Positions 10,976 to 24,800 of a DNA stretch of 64,000 nucleotides are shown one piece after another; position 1 is the stretch's first letter, and each line of letters starts with the position of its first letter. Both the position numbers and the translations under genes were made by a program. The notes beneath the pieces were generated by a model that was given only the letters and a program-made list of their open reading frames with translations, did not search any database and was not told the DNA's origin. Location of the stretch: the NCBI GenBank assembly GCA_023935145.1, contig CM043698.1:19347001-19411000 (forward strand), read 5' to 3'. This DNA comes from Bretschneidera sinensis (lineage: Eukaryota > Streptophyta > Magnoliopsida > Brassicales > Akaniaceae).

Positions 10976-13716
10976 ATGAAGTTTTCTCTTATCTTTGGTG
11001 GATTCTGGGTTTTACTCCTTATAGGCCCTGCATTGGCTGCTTCAGATGGTTCAGGTTCACCCTTTTCTCTCTTTCTCTCTCTCTAATTTGAGGTACCTTA
11101 TCCTCATAATGGGTTTTCATGATAGTTGATTAATTTCTAGAGTTGTTTTTCTATGCTGCAGATGGGCCTTTATACGATTTTACTGCTTACACTGAGGTAA
11201 TTTTTTTTAATCTATGAGCATTTTAGAAACAGAGTATTTTTTTTTATTTCAAATTTATGTTACTTGGGTTTTGTGTTAAACTCACAACGTTGTTTTATTT
11301 GACAATTAATAGTGTTTTCCTACATTGGTTTAACAGTGTAAATTGCGACCAGAAGAGCCACTTTACAATGGAGGGATTCTCAAAGATCAGCCTCTGGTTG
11401 TCCTGCCAAGCATTAGTGACACTTTTAATAATGTTTATACCACAGCTTTCGTATTGCATAATCTCACCCAAGGCACCATTTTCTGTTTCTCCGGTTAGTC
11501 TTTTTCCCTTTTTCTCAATTTTTTCAGTACCAATAACCAACCATGTTAAAAGGGTATTGGCCTATTGTTATATTTGGTGCTCAACAGGTTGGATTAAGAT
11601 AGAAGGTGAAGATTCAGCTCTCATAAGGGCAAGCCTGAAGACAGATAATACAACTTACGATTGTATAGGAACTGTTTTGGCAAAGCCTGGATGCTGGTCA
11701 TTTCTTAAGGGTGGATTTGTTGTTGATTCACCATCGAATTTAGCTTTATTATTCTTTCAGGTAAATTTGCTTTCAAAATACCATCATTTTCCTTGAAAGG
11801 CTAGTACAGTAAAAAATTTAGCAGTAATTAGTGTCAACTGATTAATTAAATGGCTTTAGACCCAGTTTCTTTTCTTTGAAAAAATGGTTGATTTAGCTTG
11901 TTTATTGATTAAACAGATTTCTGATGATAGAGATGTCACTATAGCAGTTGCCAGCGCTTCATTACAGCCGTTTAGTCAACAGCAATGGAGGACCAACCAG
12001 CAATATATAATTAACACTGTAATTACTGGTAACACATTTTGTTTCAGTTCCTGTTTGATTTCCAAGAAAATGGAGGGAAAAAGGAGACATTTTCTTGTCA
12101 TTTCCTCCTGTGTCTTCTAATTTCTAACCAATAAAGACATTTTCATGGTTAAGAAATTCTAAATCTCACAAATGGGTCCAAACGAAAGCAGGTTACTAAA
12201 TCATTATTTACAGTAACAATCTTAATATTTTTCAGGCAAGGAAGCGTGCGGTAACAATCCATGTCTCTGATAAACATGGAGATATATTACAAGGAGCAGC
12301 AATTACAGTGGAACAAGTCTCAAAAGATTTTCCATTCGGATCAGCAATAGCAAATACCATTCTGGGGAATTTACCCTATCAAGTAAGTATTACAGTTCAT
12401 AAAACTTCTCTCAACTTCCAGTTAATTTACGGTATAGGAGTATTAACTAAGTTCATTTTGAGTACCCACACCAAAACTTGAATAAATAAAAGCTTACCAG
12501 AAGTTCCAGGCCCTGGAGGAAAGAAAATGATTAAATTAAATAATTAAAGTTGTAATGTCACTGATATTAGATGCTAAAATTTGTTTACATGATAATTTCT
12601 TTAGCAACCACAGTTTGTTCTCAATTTTTTCAGGATTGGTTTATTAAGCGATTCGATGCAACTGTATTTGAAAATGAACTAAAGTGGTATGCAACAGAAC
12701 CTGAACAAGGGAAGATCAACTACACCATTGCAGACAATATGCTGGAATTCGTTCGAGCTAACCAGATTATTGCTAGAGGCCACAATATATTCTGGGAAGA
12801 CCCTAAATACACTCCAGCATGGGTTCGTAACCTTACAGGTTCTCAGCTAAAATCAGCTGTCAACTCCAGAATACAAAGCTTGATGAGCAAATACACAGAA
12901 GAATTCATACATTGGGATGTTAGCAATGAGATGCTTCATTATGATTTCTACGAGCAAAGACTTGGCCATGATGCAACCTTGCATTTTTATGAGACGGCGC
13001 ACCAATCAGATCCATTAGCAACCTTGTTTATGAATGAATATAATGTGGTAGAAACTTGCAGTGATGTGAATTCAACTGTTGACAGCTACATTTCAAGGCT
13101 TAGAGAACTTGAAAAAGGTGGCGTGTCGATGGATGGAATAGGACTTGAGGGTCATTTCACAGTACCAAATCCTCCTCTAATGAGAGCTGTCCTTGACAAA
13201 TTAGCTACACTTGGGCTTCCCATTTGGCTGACAGAGGTGGATATTAGCAGTAAACTTGACAAGGAAACCCAGGTGAGCAATTATTGTATTACTAAAAATT
13301 GTTTTGGGTCTCCACAACTGAAAGTGCAGTTAGGCCAAACGGTACCTTACTGGAATGTTTATTTATCGTCTTTTTAACAGGCTGTTTATCTTGAACAAGT
13401 GTTAAGAGAAGGTTTTTCACATCCTTCTGTGAATGGGATAATGCTGTGGACTGCACTTCATCCTAATGGGTGCTATCAAATGTGCCTAACTGATGGAAAT
13501 TTTCGGAACCTGCCTGCTGGTGATGTGGTTGACAAGCTCCTGGAAGAATGGCAATCTGGAGAGATAAAGGGGCTGACAGATGAGCATGGTTCATATAATT
13601 TTTATGGCTTCTTAGGTGAATATAAATTAAATGTCAAGTATGGTAACTTGACAGCAAATTCAACTTTCACGCTCTGTCGAGGCGATGAAACTAAACATTT
13701 TAGAATTCAAATGTAA
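10976..13716 (+). CDS. CBM22-GH10 endo-1,4-beta-xylanase-like protein (8 exons)
   Basis: Exons 10976-11054, 11162-11196, 11337-11493, 11588-11760, 11917-12018, 12236-12382, 12634-13272 and 13381-13716 join in frame to 555 residues, close to the usual plant GH10 size. A signal peptide is obvious (residues 1 to about 20, hydrophobic and ending in ALA). A CBM22-like beta-sandwich (roughly 60-190) precedes the GH10 barrel (about 200-480). The acid/base Glu sits in WDVSNEM (about E330) and the nucleophile Glu in WLTEVDIS (about E432). Both are present, so the enzyme looks intact. Such enzymes cleave beta-1,4-xylan in the cell wall; secretion is expected. Exon 2 is a 35-nt microexon. The last 100 residues contain the family's HPNGCYQMCLTD motif and a C-terminal beta segment. 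Exact ends of exon 5 (AACACT before GTAATT) are my best phase-consistent choice. Confidence 0.92.
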
Positions 13717-16062
13717 CCCACTTGTAGAAATCTTATCATATGATTGATGATTAATTTTCACTGGACTTTAGCAATTAATTAGCAGCCAGCTAAACATTTC
13801 TGCCTTTCTAATAATATATTTTTAGTTAGGACCATTATCCTCATCATTTAAAAATTGATGGTGAGATTGAATATGACATTGATAAATATTAATTTGAATA
13901 TTCTGTATTTAATGATGTGACATTCAATCTCACCGTAAACTTGATTTCATTTCAATTTTCAAATGGAGAGGATCGTGATTATTTTATTAAATAGTGTAAC
14001 TTACACTGCACTACCTTCAAATTTGTTGAAATAATACTAATATGCCAAATTTTTTTAAAACTAACTATTCACTCCAAAACACTCATTTTCACCATCAAGC
14101 AGTCTCAAAATGAATTTACTTGAAGAATTAAAATTTTAGCTGAATATTACTTTTCATGATGACTAAAATATCATTAGGTATCATAAAAAAATTACCTTTT
14201 AAAAATAGAAGTATTAGCGATGAAATATATTTAATAAGAATTTTTAGGGTTTTAAAAAAAAAGAAATTATCATCTTTTTTTTTAAATTGTTAAAAGTATA
14301 TTTTAAATTGATTTATATTCTATTATATAGTATAAAACAAAATTTACTTCATATATTTTATATTTAAAAAAATATTATGATATTATTGCTTATCGTATCC
14401 TCGAATAAACGAAAATTGAAGACCATCATAAAATAAAATTAAATATTTTAAATGAAAAGTTTATTGACGTGTTTTTTTTTATAAAATTAAATAGTCTAAC
14501 ATCTTAAATAAATAAATGTCAAAGGTCATCATAAAATAAAAATCAAAGACAATTTTTATTTTAAAAATTAAAATGACACTGTATGTTTTTTATTTTTTTT
14601 AGAAAAAAACGAATCCAAATAATCTAAAAATTTGTGATATAAACAAGTTTGAGATAAATAATTTATAAATAGAATTATTAAACTTATCATAATCACTTGG
14701 AGATATTTTAACACTAAGGGTATTTTGATCATAATGAAAAGTAATATCTAATTAAAATTGTGATTCTTCAAAAAAAATTATTTTAGGGTTGCTTGATAGT
14801 AGAAATTAAAATTTTAATGTGAATCGTGAGTTTTAAAAAAATTTGATATGTTAATATTATTTCAAGATAATACAATGTAATTTTTTCAATTTAATGAATT
14901 TTCGTTGCATTAACATTTTATTCGATACCCACACTCATCTTTCACTTGTAAGCATGTTCTTGCTACTGAACATAACATAAACTGCAACTAGCTTGAATTC
15001 GTAAGGGCTGCTTTGTCTTGAATTTGGGCACCGTTGAGACTAGCAATTTATAAAGTAGTTTTTAAAATAATTTATAGCAAAAACAAGAACAGCTTTTTAT
15101 GTCACAAATTATAAACTACATAATATTGATAAGACAATAGTGAAAAAAATTATGTCACAAATTCGATTCTTTAAAAACGAAACCATTTCAAAAACTACAA
15201 AAATCATATTGTAAATCCAGCCACCTAGGATGGTCAACAAAGTGAATGAGCAGACAACAGCTTTTTAAAAAACACTTTTGAAATGAACCCATTAAACCTG
15301 TCCAATTCAGCATCAAATCCTTTACTTAAAAAATTTCCAAGGAAAAAGTTTAGGGGCAATAATCATTAAGGATCCCCCATTTGACTTTATTCCCCCACCT
15401 TATAATACTCCTAAAACAAAGATTCGCATTTGGCCAATATCTCAGTTGATTATCAAGACATTTGCTTTCTAAATGACTAATATTCAACACAGATTTCCAA
15501 ATTAATTTATTTCATCTCATATTTCCTGCCAAATGAAATGATTGCATGGCGCATTTGTTTGGCTTCAAAGCAATAGGCAACGGAAACATATAAAGAAGAA
15601 GAAAAAAAGCAAAACAGAAAACTTGCAATGCCCGCAAAGAGATCCCTTTGACACCAGCCAACAATCTTACTCGCCTATTCACATTACACAAATCACTTTT
15701 AATGAAGATGACAATCTCAGCTCTCTCTTCTGCCTTTACAACCCCTTGAATGAAGATGAGGAGAGAAATCAAAAAGAAAAGAGAAACAAAAACAAACCAA
15801 AATCAAAGAACTCTCCTTGAAAATAAACAAATAAACAACTGAAATCCCCAAAATTATATGGACACAAACAACTTTTTGACACATGTAACATTGAAAAATT
15901 GGGAGGAGAAACTTGAAGTGGGTGGTTTTACAATCTGGATTGAAGAATCTGTCAGCTTTCCTAACAAAAAGACCACAAAAACCCATCAATGCGCCAAATC
16001 TGTAAAGAATTCACATTAAAACAACAAAAAGGGCACATACAATTGATTGAGATAGTTGTGTG
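13717..16062. other. Intergenic between convergent GH10 and TLP-1 genes
   Basis: AT-rich and without a gene. It contains a foldback element (13831-13979) shared with 21677-21840. Open frames at 15512-15989 lie on both strands and have no domain; they are most likely the 3'UTR and downstream flank of TLP-1. Confidence 0.6.
13831..13979. mobile_element. MITE-like foldback, copy 1 of a family
   Basis: The left arm (from ACCATTATCC through GGTGAGATTGAATATGACAT) is the imperfect reverse complement of the right arm (GTGACATTCAATCTCACC through GAGAGGATCGTGATT). The same arms and a TTGAATATTCT core occur at 21677-21840. Two copies with matching ends and no coding content indicate a miniature inverted-repeat element. 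The target duplication is not clear, so the superfamily is unassigned. Confidence 0.6.
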
Positions 16063-17676
16063 CTACAAGTAAAGAAATGAGAAGATCAGAGAGAAAGCTG
16101 TTGCTGTTGATGCCATGAGTACATATTGTAGTGCAGCAGGAGAGCTTGTTCTTGGTGAGTCTCCCATGGCTAACCCAGCTAACCATGACCCATCTGCCAA
16201 CATGGTCTCTCCAGATCCACTCCCTGACTGAGACCCCGACCCATAATCTGAATACCCATAACCAGCACCCGAATACCCAATACCAGACACAGACCCGGAT
16301 CCCTGCGATGTTGTTGCTCCTGTCACTCCTGTCACTGGTGTTGAATAGCTTGAAGATTTTTGACTAAACATCAGAGAATTAGAAAACATAAATTATTTTT
16401 GCAGCCAAGAAGGAACCAATTATTTCTGTAGTCAGCTAATTAACACTCACATTGAAAGCAACCCAACAGCCTCTTTTAAACTCAGCTAATCTAATCTAAA
16501 CAATTAGAACTAAAAAATTATAAACTAAATAACAAAAAAAGAATCTTTGGCCTTGCTCGTTTGCCTCTAACACCCCACGAACAAACATAAACGTAATCAC
16601 AACATAGATTAGAAAGGAAAAGAATAATCTTTAGATTTGCCAATAAAAACCAAATCTACTTTTAAAAGAAGGAAACTTAAAATAAATAAAAAAAGGAAAC
16701 TAAACACAAAATAAAAAACTAACAAGCTAACCCAATATCGACGCTTGAACTGAAAGAATCAACGAGAGATTTTTCACCTTGGTGAAGAGGGGCAAAACGT
16801 CACCGTATAATCAGCGCCGCTGCACGTGAACGTACTCGTAGCATCATCGTAGGCGTAGCTATACGATCGGGGACAAGCAGCCTTAAACATCTCCGAGTAA
16901 ACCGATGGCCGGCACGTGTCGGGAGTGGCGTACGCGCCACTGCAGCAGTACTCGGGGCTCCCAAACGCCTCGCACGCGCTTTTACACGCGTCTCCCTCAC
17001 CGACTCTAAGCTCCTGCGGACACTGCCGGTTCAGGTCCGTGGAGCAGCCAGTAGAAGCGCACATACCCAACCCGCCACTCCCTTCAATGATCATGGGTAG
17101 ATTGTAGCCGTCCACCAGACTGACGTCATAGAAGTCTTGCCCGCCCGACCCGAGAGTGAACTCCGCGAGGGTAGCTGGCGGGGCGGCCCCGAGACCGTTA
17201 CACTCCACTTGACCCGAACCGCAGTCCGCTGTTGAGCAGGATCCGGACCCGGATCCGTCGAATTTGCAGCCGGTTCTGGCCCAGAAGCGTCCGGACCACC
17301 CCGTGGGAGCCTGGAAGGAGCGTGATGTGTCCTTTGGGAGCTCGAATCCGGTGCTGTCGAGTCTAGGGGAGCCTGCATTGGCGAGAATGCCAGGCCATAC
17401 AGTGAAGTCACATCTGTTGGCAAATGTGAATGTAGCACCTAAAACACCTGAGAGACAAAAACCCATGTAAAGAAGATGAACAAATTTTGTAACTTTACAC
17501 ATAAAAAATGAAAGAAATTTATCGCAATTTTACACAAAACATTTTGTTCGTGAGCAATATGTGAATGTGAGAGAAACCCGTGAAAGAAAAAAGCAATCTT
17601 TTTCACCTCTAGAGGTTAGAAGTAGAACAATGAGGCCAAAGAGGAGAGTGGGGAAGCTACTAAGGGAGAGATCCAT
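16063..17676 (-). CDS. Thaumatin-like protein with GPI-type C-terminal extension (TLP-1, 3 exons)
   Basis: Exons on the minus strand are 17607-17676, 16778-17447 and 16063-16363, 1041 nt in all, giving 346 residues. Exon 1 is a signal peptide (cleavage expected after about GVLGA). Exon 2 is the thaumatin domain (about 28-245). It has 16 cysteines and the expected acidic-cleft residues: Arg in GRFWAR, Glu in AEFTL, two Asp in FYDVSLVDGYN and Asp in AYDD. Exon 3 adds a Ser/Gly/Tyr-rich linker and the block ADGSWLAGLAMGDS, then a hydrophobic tail ending SLIFSFLYL. The tail is typical of a GPI-anchor signal, so a cell-surface location is likely. The family is PR-5; antifungal or glucan-binding roles are family knowledge, not shown here. 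The donor of intron 2 reads AG|GTGA, so unspliced RNA stops at once (Arg-stop) and would encode a soluble 247-residue form. Confidence 0.92.
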
Positions 17677-20600
17677 GTGGGTTTTGATGATGAGAATTAA
17701 AAATGGTGATAGGGAGAGGAAAGGAGAGGACAATGCAAGTGCTTTACGCCCAGTGTGGAGCTGTGAATATTATTGAATAATGACGAATGATGTTCGTGAA
17801 GGGTTTTGCCGTTTTGGGGGTCCAATGCTCATAAACCGACAAAAGTGTCTGAGATGAGAAGGAAGATAGAGGCAGAGACCAGGAGGAGATTAATAGCGAT
17901 CAGCTAGTGGAGTCTTGCAATACATTAGTACCTCTCAGTCTCTCTCTCACTCACATGCTTTTTAACTATTTGGTGTTGATTAATTTTGATGATTTAAACT
18001 CTAAACTTGTGTAAATTAAAGGGAAAAAATAACTCTTTAGCTTGTGGATTCATTACAATCTACGATTTCTGTTAAATTAACTCGTGGATTCGTTACAACC
18101 TAAAGTTTTTGCTAAAAATCATTTTAACAAGTTATTTTGTTAATAAAAATGCTTGATAATGACGTTGAAAAAACGACAGGGAGGACTAAATAATAGGGTT
18201 GACAAGAAAAACAATAATAATAATTAAACTGAATTATTTCATAATCGAATTAAAATGTGATTAAAAAATAAATGTTTATAGCTCGAATGTTTTATTTTTT
18301 TAAGTTATGATTGTAGTTAAGATTATTAATTTTTAAATATATTGTTAATCACTTAATCGAACCATACAAATTTTTTATATATTATCTGTTTTAAAACTAA
18401 AGTTATAATTGTAAAAATGTTTAGTATAAATAATAATGATAAAAAGCATCTGGATGTTGATTGAAAGGTATTAAAAATTTTAATATAAATTTATTGGTGT
18501 TGGTTGAATTAAATTGTAATGTTTTAAATTTTAAATTATATCACTTTTTGATTAGGAAAATTTTGATAACTTTTACTATTTATTAGTGTTTATAAAAAAA
18601 AATTTTCTTTTAAATTTTAAAATAAATAAAACAAACAATTGTAAGACGTTAATCATCACAGATATCGATCGAATGAATATTTTTTCAACATGATGAATAT
18701 AGGTTTTTCGCATATACCTTGTTAAAGTTTTCGTGGCCGACAATTATATTCTCTATTTTTTAAAATAAAATCATCAAACGAGGTGAGGTGAGTGCCCTAA
18801 ATGCTGAAGGTAGTGGATTCATAAAGAGGAAAGTTACAAGTGTTTATAAAGAGATTAAGGTCATGGTTGATGGGAATGCTTTCACACTGTGGGAAGATAG
18901 TTTCTGTTCTGGTTGGTGAATCCACATGGCCTACCAAGCCCTTTAATGATTTGACAACTGTCCCTTTCCTTGCACCTCAGCACCCACTGCATAGGGGATG
19001 ATGCTGTTGCTGAGAGATTAGAGTGCGGCGGCCATTTTTCTACTGGTGATTTTCTTGCCACGTCATGTTAAATTAACCGTTGAGATTTTGACACGTGCTA
19101 GGTGCGTATGGGCAGCCTTGCTTGTTTTGCAATTATGGCAAAAAGCATTGGATTCCTTACTCTCTCTTCTTTTCATAAATCACTATTGGGGACAGAAATT
19201 TTGACTGAAAAATTATAAATAGAGCTAGAAAAACAATTAAATTAATAAAGGTCACTGACAAACGTCTCCTTTGCTTTGAATATAACAAAATGATGACAAT
19301 ATTTTTGGGCAAATTTCATTTTTTCCCAAAGGTTCTTTTTTACGTATAGATTTTTCCTTTTTAGATTTTCTTTTAATAATTAAAAAGATGCTGGGAAGAA
19401 GAAAATTTACATTCCTATCAAATTTGTATAAACAAGTGTTATTCGGAATTTACACCAAATTTTATAGTTAATTTTATATGTAATTATATATATATTTTTT
19501 TAAAATCATTAAGCAAAATTTATATTCGTTTCACCACGATAAAAAATTTAAATTCAAACACTTTAAAAAAAATATCAGCTTTAACCAATCAATTAAAACT
19601 TTGATACTCTTCTTTCAAAGAGTACGTTTGTTTGAGTTTTTATCACATTCTCCACATCTTAGAGCTTTACAACTCCCTTAAGTATTCACGTTATATTAAA
19701 ATTAAAATTAGAATTCTCGTTACATTATCTTCAAAGTTATCTCAATTTAGATAATATTTTGAAAGTAATATTTTTTATTTGTAATTATGATCTTTCTTTT
19801 TTTTTACGTACGTAATAACTTTTTATTTATAAAAAAAAATACTCAAATTTTAATGAAATGTGAACATTAAGAATTTGGTCTTACCATAATTGGAATTATT
19901 TGGAAGAGGGGTCTTTGGTGACATTTTATAAGTATCGAGCCAAGTGAACTATTTTCTTGCATTTGATTTTTGTGTCATCTCTTTAGTAAATAAAATTATA
20001 AAAGTCGGTAGTGTTTATCTTTGCACTTTAAAATCATTAGGATTTAGTAGGTCCACAGCACACGATTGCATAGACCACTCAACCCACTTTCATTGAGAAC
20101 GTTAGCAATTGGTTGCCAGTAGAAAGTTAAAATTTGAGGAAAAAGGGTAGTGAATTTTCTTACTTTGGTTTGTCAAATTATGACAAAATTCACTTTCTTT
20201 TCCCTCTCTTTAAGATCAAAGGATTAAGTTCACTTTTCAAAGGAATATGAGCCAAGAAATTTTTTACCGAACCTGTTAATTTGGACATATAGAATGTGAA
20301 TGTTTATGGCAGAAGAATTTGGTGATTAGATAAATTCAAAACAAATATCACTATCAACAGTCCACATCTAAGCAATCAAAAGGATTCTAATTATTTGTTT
20401 ACGGAAAATTTTATTAATATTTGATGTAAAACATTATTTTTATATGTTTTGCACTGAGGATAAATTTTACGTTAATTTCAATGATAACATAAATAACAAT
20501 TATATGGACATTATCAATGAAATTACTTAATAATTATCATTAAAATTTTCAAATGTCGTAAAAATTATGTTTTGTATCGAGTGCATGTAAAAAAAATTCA

Positions 20601-21676
20601 TAATTTATAACTGAATGTTAATAATTTTTTTTATAACTAAACGTAGTTTTTTTATCTGAAAATATAATAACAAAGCATGAATGCATGAATGTTTCAATTT
20701 TAAACTAGGCATAGTAGAATCTACACATAATGACTTCCTTTTTTATATATTATCTAAAGCCTAACTGATTTATTTTTATATAAAAGTAGAGTGTAAAACG
20801 TCAAATGTTGATTTTGAAATTTATTTATGTATATTTTAATTATTTATCATCATATAAATATTTTATTTATATAAGACCATCGCAAGGCATAGGCGTAAGT
20901 AGTCCTCCCTTGAGAGTTGGGACCATCCAATTAGCAAGTTTTCTCCTTGGAGAGTTGGATACATTTGCAGATTAGTGCATAAATGTGTAGGATTGCAGGA
21001 ATCTATCAATAAGTTTGTAATTGTCCCATGTGAACAAAATCATCAACAACTCTATCATTAACTAGCCCACATGCATAAACATCTAATAGCCGTGATCGTC
21101 CACCAATCTTTTTTGATATATTTTTTTAATCATCCTCGTTTTTTAAAAGTAAGGTGCTTGTTAGTATATTAAAATCAAGTAAATAAATCGTTCAAATAAA
21201 ATAATTTGATTAATCGGTTAAATCGATATTAAATTATCTAATTAAATAAAATATATCGATTAATTGATCGATTGATGGTTAATTTTTTTAATTATTTAAG
21301 AAAATTTTTAATATTATTATTAATAATATGTTAAATATAAATGTAATATATAATAAATTAAAAATACTAAGTATAAATTAAATATATAATTAACTAAAAA
21401 AACTTAAGTATATAAATAATGTCGATTAACCAATCGTAACGATCAAAATCAATTCGGCCAATTAATGTTGTATTGCTTATTTTCGAGTCTTAGAAAAAAA
21501 AAATTAACATTTAACGTGTAAAGCACATTAATATTATTTCACCCAACTTAGATATGTTAGCGTATAAAAATAATCATATATTTTTTTATTAACTTAAAAC
21601 TTTTGGGATAATTGATCATTCATTAATCTTTAAAACACTTTTCAGTTGACTAAATACAATACTTTTACACATGGAC
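17677..21676. other. Upstream region of TLP-1 and AT-rich intergenic DNA
   Basis: No coding frame of note. The 17.68-17.95 kb part is the likely TLP-1 promoter. Around 18.8-19.1 kb GC is somewhat higher and includes an ACACGTG-like G-box word (near 19092), but I cannot tie it to a transcript. The rest is AT-rich with short homopolymers. Confidence 0.55.
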
Positions 21677-21840
21677 CGTGATCATTTTCATTTAAGAATT
21701 GAAATAGAGGTAAATTTCATGGTGAGATTAATTGATACATTGACAAATTTAAACTTGAATATTCTCCATTTCATGAGGTGACATTCAATCTCACTATAAA
21801 TTTGACTCGATTTCAATTTTCAGATGAAGAAAATCATTTT
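21677..21840. mobile_element. MITE-like foldback, copy 2 of a family
   Basis: The left arm (GACCGTGATCATTTTCATTT on through GGTGAGATT) pairs with the right arm ending GATGAAGAAAATCATTTT, with about 55 bp per arm, imperfect. Sequence and layout match the element at 13831-13979, including GTGACATTCAATCTCAC in the right arm. There is no open frame. Confidence 0.62.
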
Positions 21841-24800
21841 CCTCCCACATTACTCATTAATTTCAATTAATGATATATGCTGAATTGAATTGAGCCATTC
21901 CCCTCACATAATTGTGCATTTGTGCTAATAAGATCTGTGAGGGCCACCAAATTATTGTTATAATTATGCATTTGATTTTTCCTTTGGCAGATTTTAGTGA
22001 AATGAGCAACTTGAATGTGAAGCTCGAATGTGCAAAAAGCAGAATTGATTTCAATTTTATCTAATTCCTTTCTATTGACACCGAAAGGAAAGTTAAAAAA
22101 AATAGAGAGAGAAAATCTTTGAGCGTGTATTGAAGAGGTTTTTGAAAATTATTTTCAGTTTTTAAAAACTCATTTTTATTTTTGACAAATAGTTTTTAAA
22201 AACTAGTTTTCAAAAGCTATTTTTTAAAAACTTTAAATTGATGTTTTCTAATATAATTTTTGAAAAATAGCCATAAAATCAATGTTCACTTCGCTGTTTC
22301 ATTATTTATCCATAGTATATAAAAAATATTAAAATTTTGAAAATAAAATAAAATAATTATTTTTAAGTATTTAGTAAATATAAGAAATAAAAATAATAAA
22401 ATTTTAAATTTAAACTCAAAACTAAATATAATTACAAGGTGTATCAAAACAGTTTTCAAAATAATATTATCCAAACAATATTTCCCCATTTTTTTTGTTT
22501 TGGAAACAGTTTTCGAAAAAACATAAAAAAAACTATTTTCAATTTTTATTTTTAAAAACTAAAAATAAAAAATTGTTTTCCAAACATACTTTCAACAATT
22601 CTTCATGGAAAAGTCTTATGGAATACAGGAATAGATACTGTGGACCATTTGTTGAATTATTGTGGCCCTAATTCTGAAGAGGGAGAGTATGATTCTTCTT
22701 ATCAGCCAATTTGAGCAATGCGCGGTGTGAGGGTGTGTCCATCTCCAAAACCCCATGTGGGCTTTTAAGGCCTTCCTTCTTCAAGTAAACATAAAAATGG
22801 CAGTGAATTAAATGGCCGAAACAGAAAAATAGCATATGGTAGGTATTGGGTTGTTTAGTGCATCCATCAACAAAATGTTTGATATATTATTTACTTATCT
22901 TTAGAAATCTGACATCAACTTTATAAGATCCAGGAAATAGATTTTCCTACAAATTGCATTAGTGAGTACAACAAATGAAAATGACAGAAAGGGAATTTTA
23001 ATTAATCAAATATCTATAGTGCCCTAGAGTGTGAGCAGTACGTGGCCAAGGGACCAGGTGAGCCCTTACCCCCAAACCTGTACAGGAGGAGAAATGTTTG
23101 ATTGGACGGGATGCAAATTAAGTTGAAAATTGGGTTGGTAATTTTTGATAATTTGCATAGTAAAGTTTGTATATACTTGATTAATATTATTAGTGAAAAT
23201 TTAAGAATTTATCAATTAAGTTTTGAATCGGTGTAATTAAATTCTTTTCGTAGAGCACAAGAAAGAAATAACTATTTTTATAACGCTGAAAAAACAATAA
23301 TTAAATCAGTCAGAATATTGTTTTTTTATCAGTTTAGAGTATGTCTAGTGATAAAAAAGAAAATAAAAATTAGAATGATTTTATTTATTTTTTTTAATGT
23401 GTTTAGTAAAGAGAATAAAAATTTAAAAGGTTTTTTTTTTAATTTTTTGGATTTTAGTTTTCTCAATTTAAAGATAAAACATTAATCTCAATTTAAAAAG
23501 AAAAAAAAAGAGATAATAAAGTTAGGGATTTTGGCTTATAAATCTTATTTTGACGAATCATTATGTCGATGATATGTAAGGAAATTGATTTTTTAGCTGT
23601 AAATCCATTTCTAAGCAATGGGTATTTGGAAATTTAATAATAAAAAAATAATTTTGACGACCGAATGAAACCTCCATCTTCATGCCTCCAATTCTTCTTT
23701 TTCTAAGTTTTTTAAGGGACCTAAAATACAGCTTTTGCACCAAATCTAAAGCTCATGAACTACTTCAAACTCCCAAATCACCACTTGAAATGTCACCGAC
23801 AACATAGGACCAAAACTCAGTTGCAGATTCCTCACTTGAACAGTCATAAAAAAAAGAGAGCAAAAATAATTTTACAAGAAAAAAACTAACATAAGTTTGT
23901 AGCTTAACATTGTTAAGCTTATGTTAAATAATATTGTTGATGATGTAGTATTATTTTTATTTGGTGATATAATTTTATTCATCCAAAATACTTAAAAGAT
24001 TGAGATAGACTTAAATTGAGTCTATCGTTCTTTTTTTAAATTGAGAAAAACAAAATCTCTTATCTTTGTTTAATGTGAAAAAGTGATAGGAAAAAAAATG
24101 TAAGTAATATTATTTTTACCATCATTTCTTTTATAATGTTATAAGATATTATTGTGAGAGATTAAATGAGAATTAATTGGTAAATTGGTAATCTCGTTTA
24201 ATTTCTCTCACATTTTTCACCATCTAATTATCATAATTTGGGAGTTGGAAAGATTATAACTTGTACATATAAAATGAAAACATCAATTATCTAAATTTTC
24301 TTTTATGTTACTTTTATCTTCTACTAAATAAGAGAAAAGTTCATTTTTGCACACTTTTCTTTCCTTTTGCTTTCTTTTTACTTTTATTTTCTCTCACTTC
24401 TCTTTCCTAATAAACACACCCATAATTTTATCTTGTCATTTAATTAAGATTTGTTTTATCTGCAGATAAATATTTTTTTTTTATTAAAACAATATTATAC
24501 AAATATGTTGATAAATTGATCCGACCATATTTTAAGCTTACGGCATTATCTCATAAACCCGACCATAATACTATCATATTACATATCTAAAATGAGAAAT
24601 AAACACAGTATAAATAGGCAAATAACTCACGTATACGTTAGAATTGAATGTGAAATGCCTTAAAGACCCTTAACCCTGGTTTTTTTATTATCAATGAAGC
24701 CTGATTGGACAGATAAATAAAATAGTAGTATCTTGAACATTGAATAGATATTGGCTGAAAAATTGATTATTGTTTAGGAGCTTTGGGCCAACTTCTCCCA

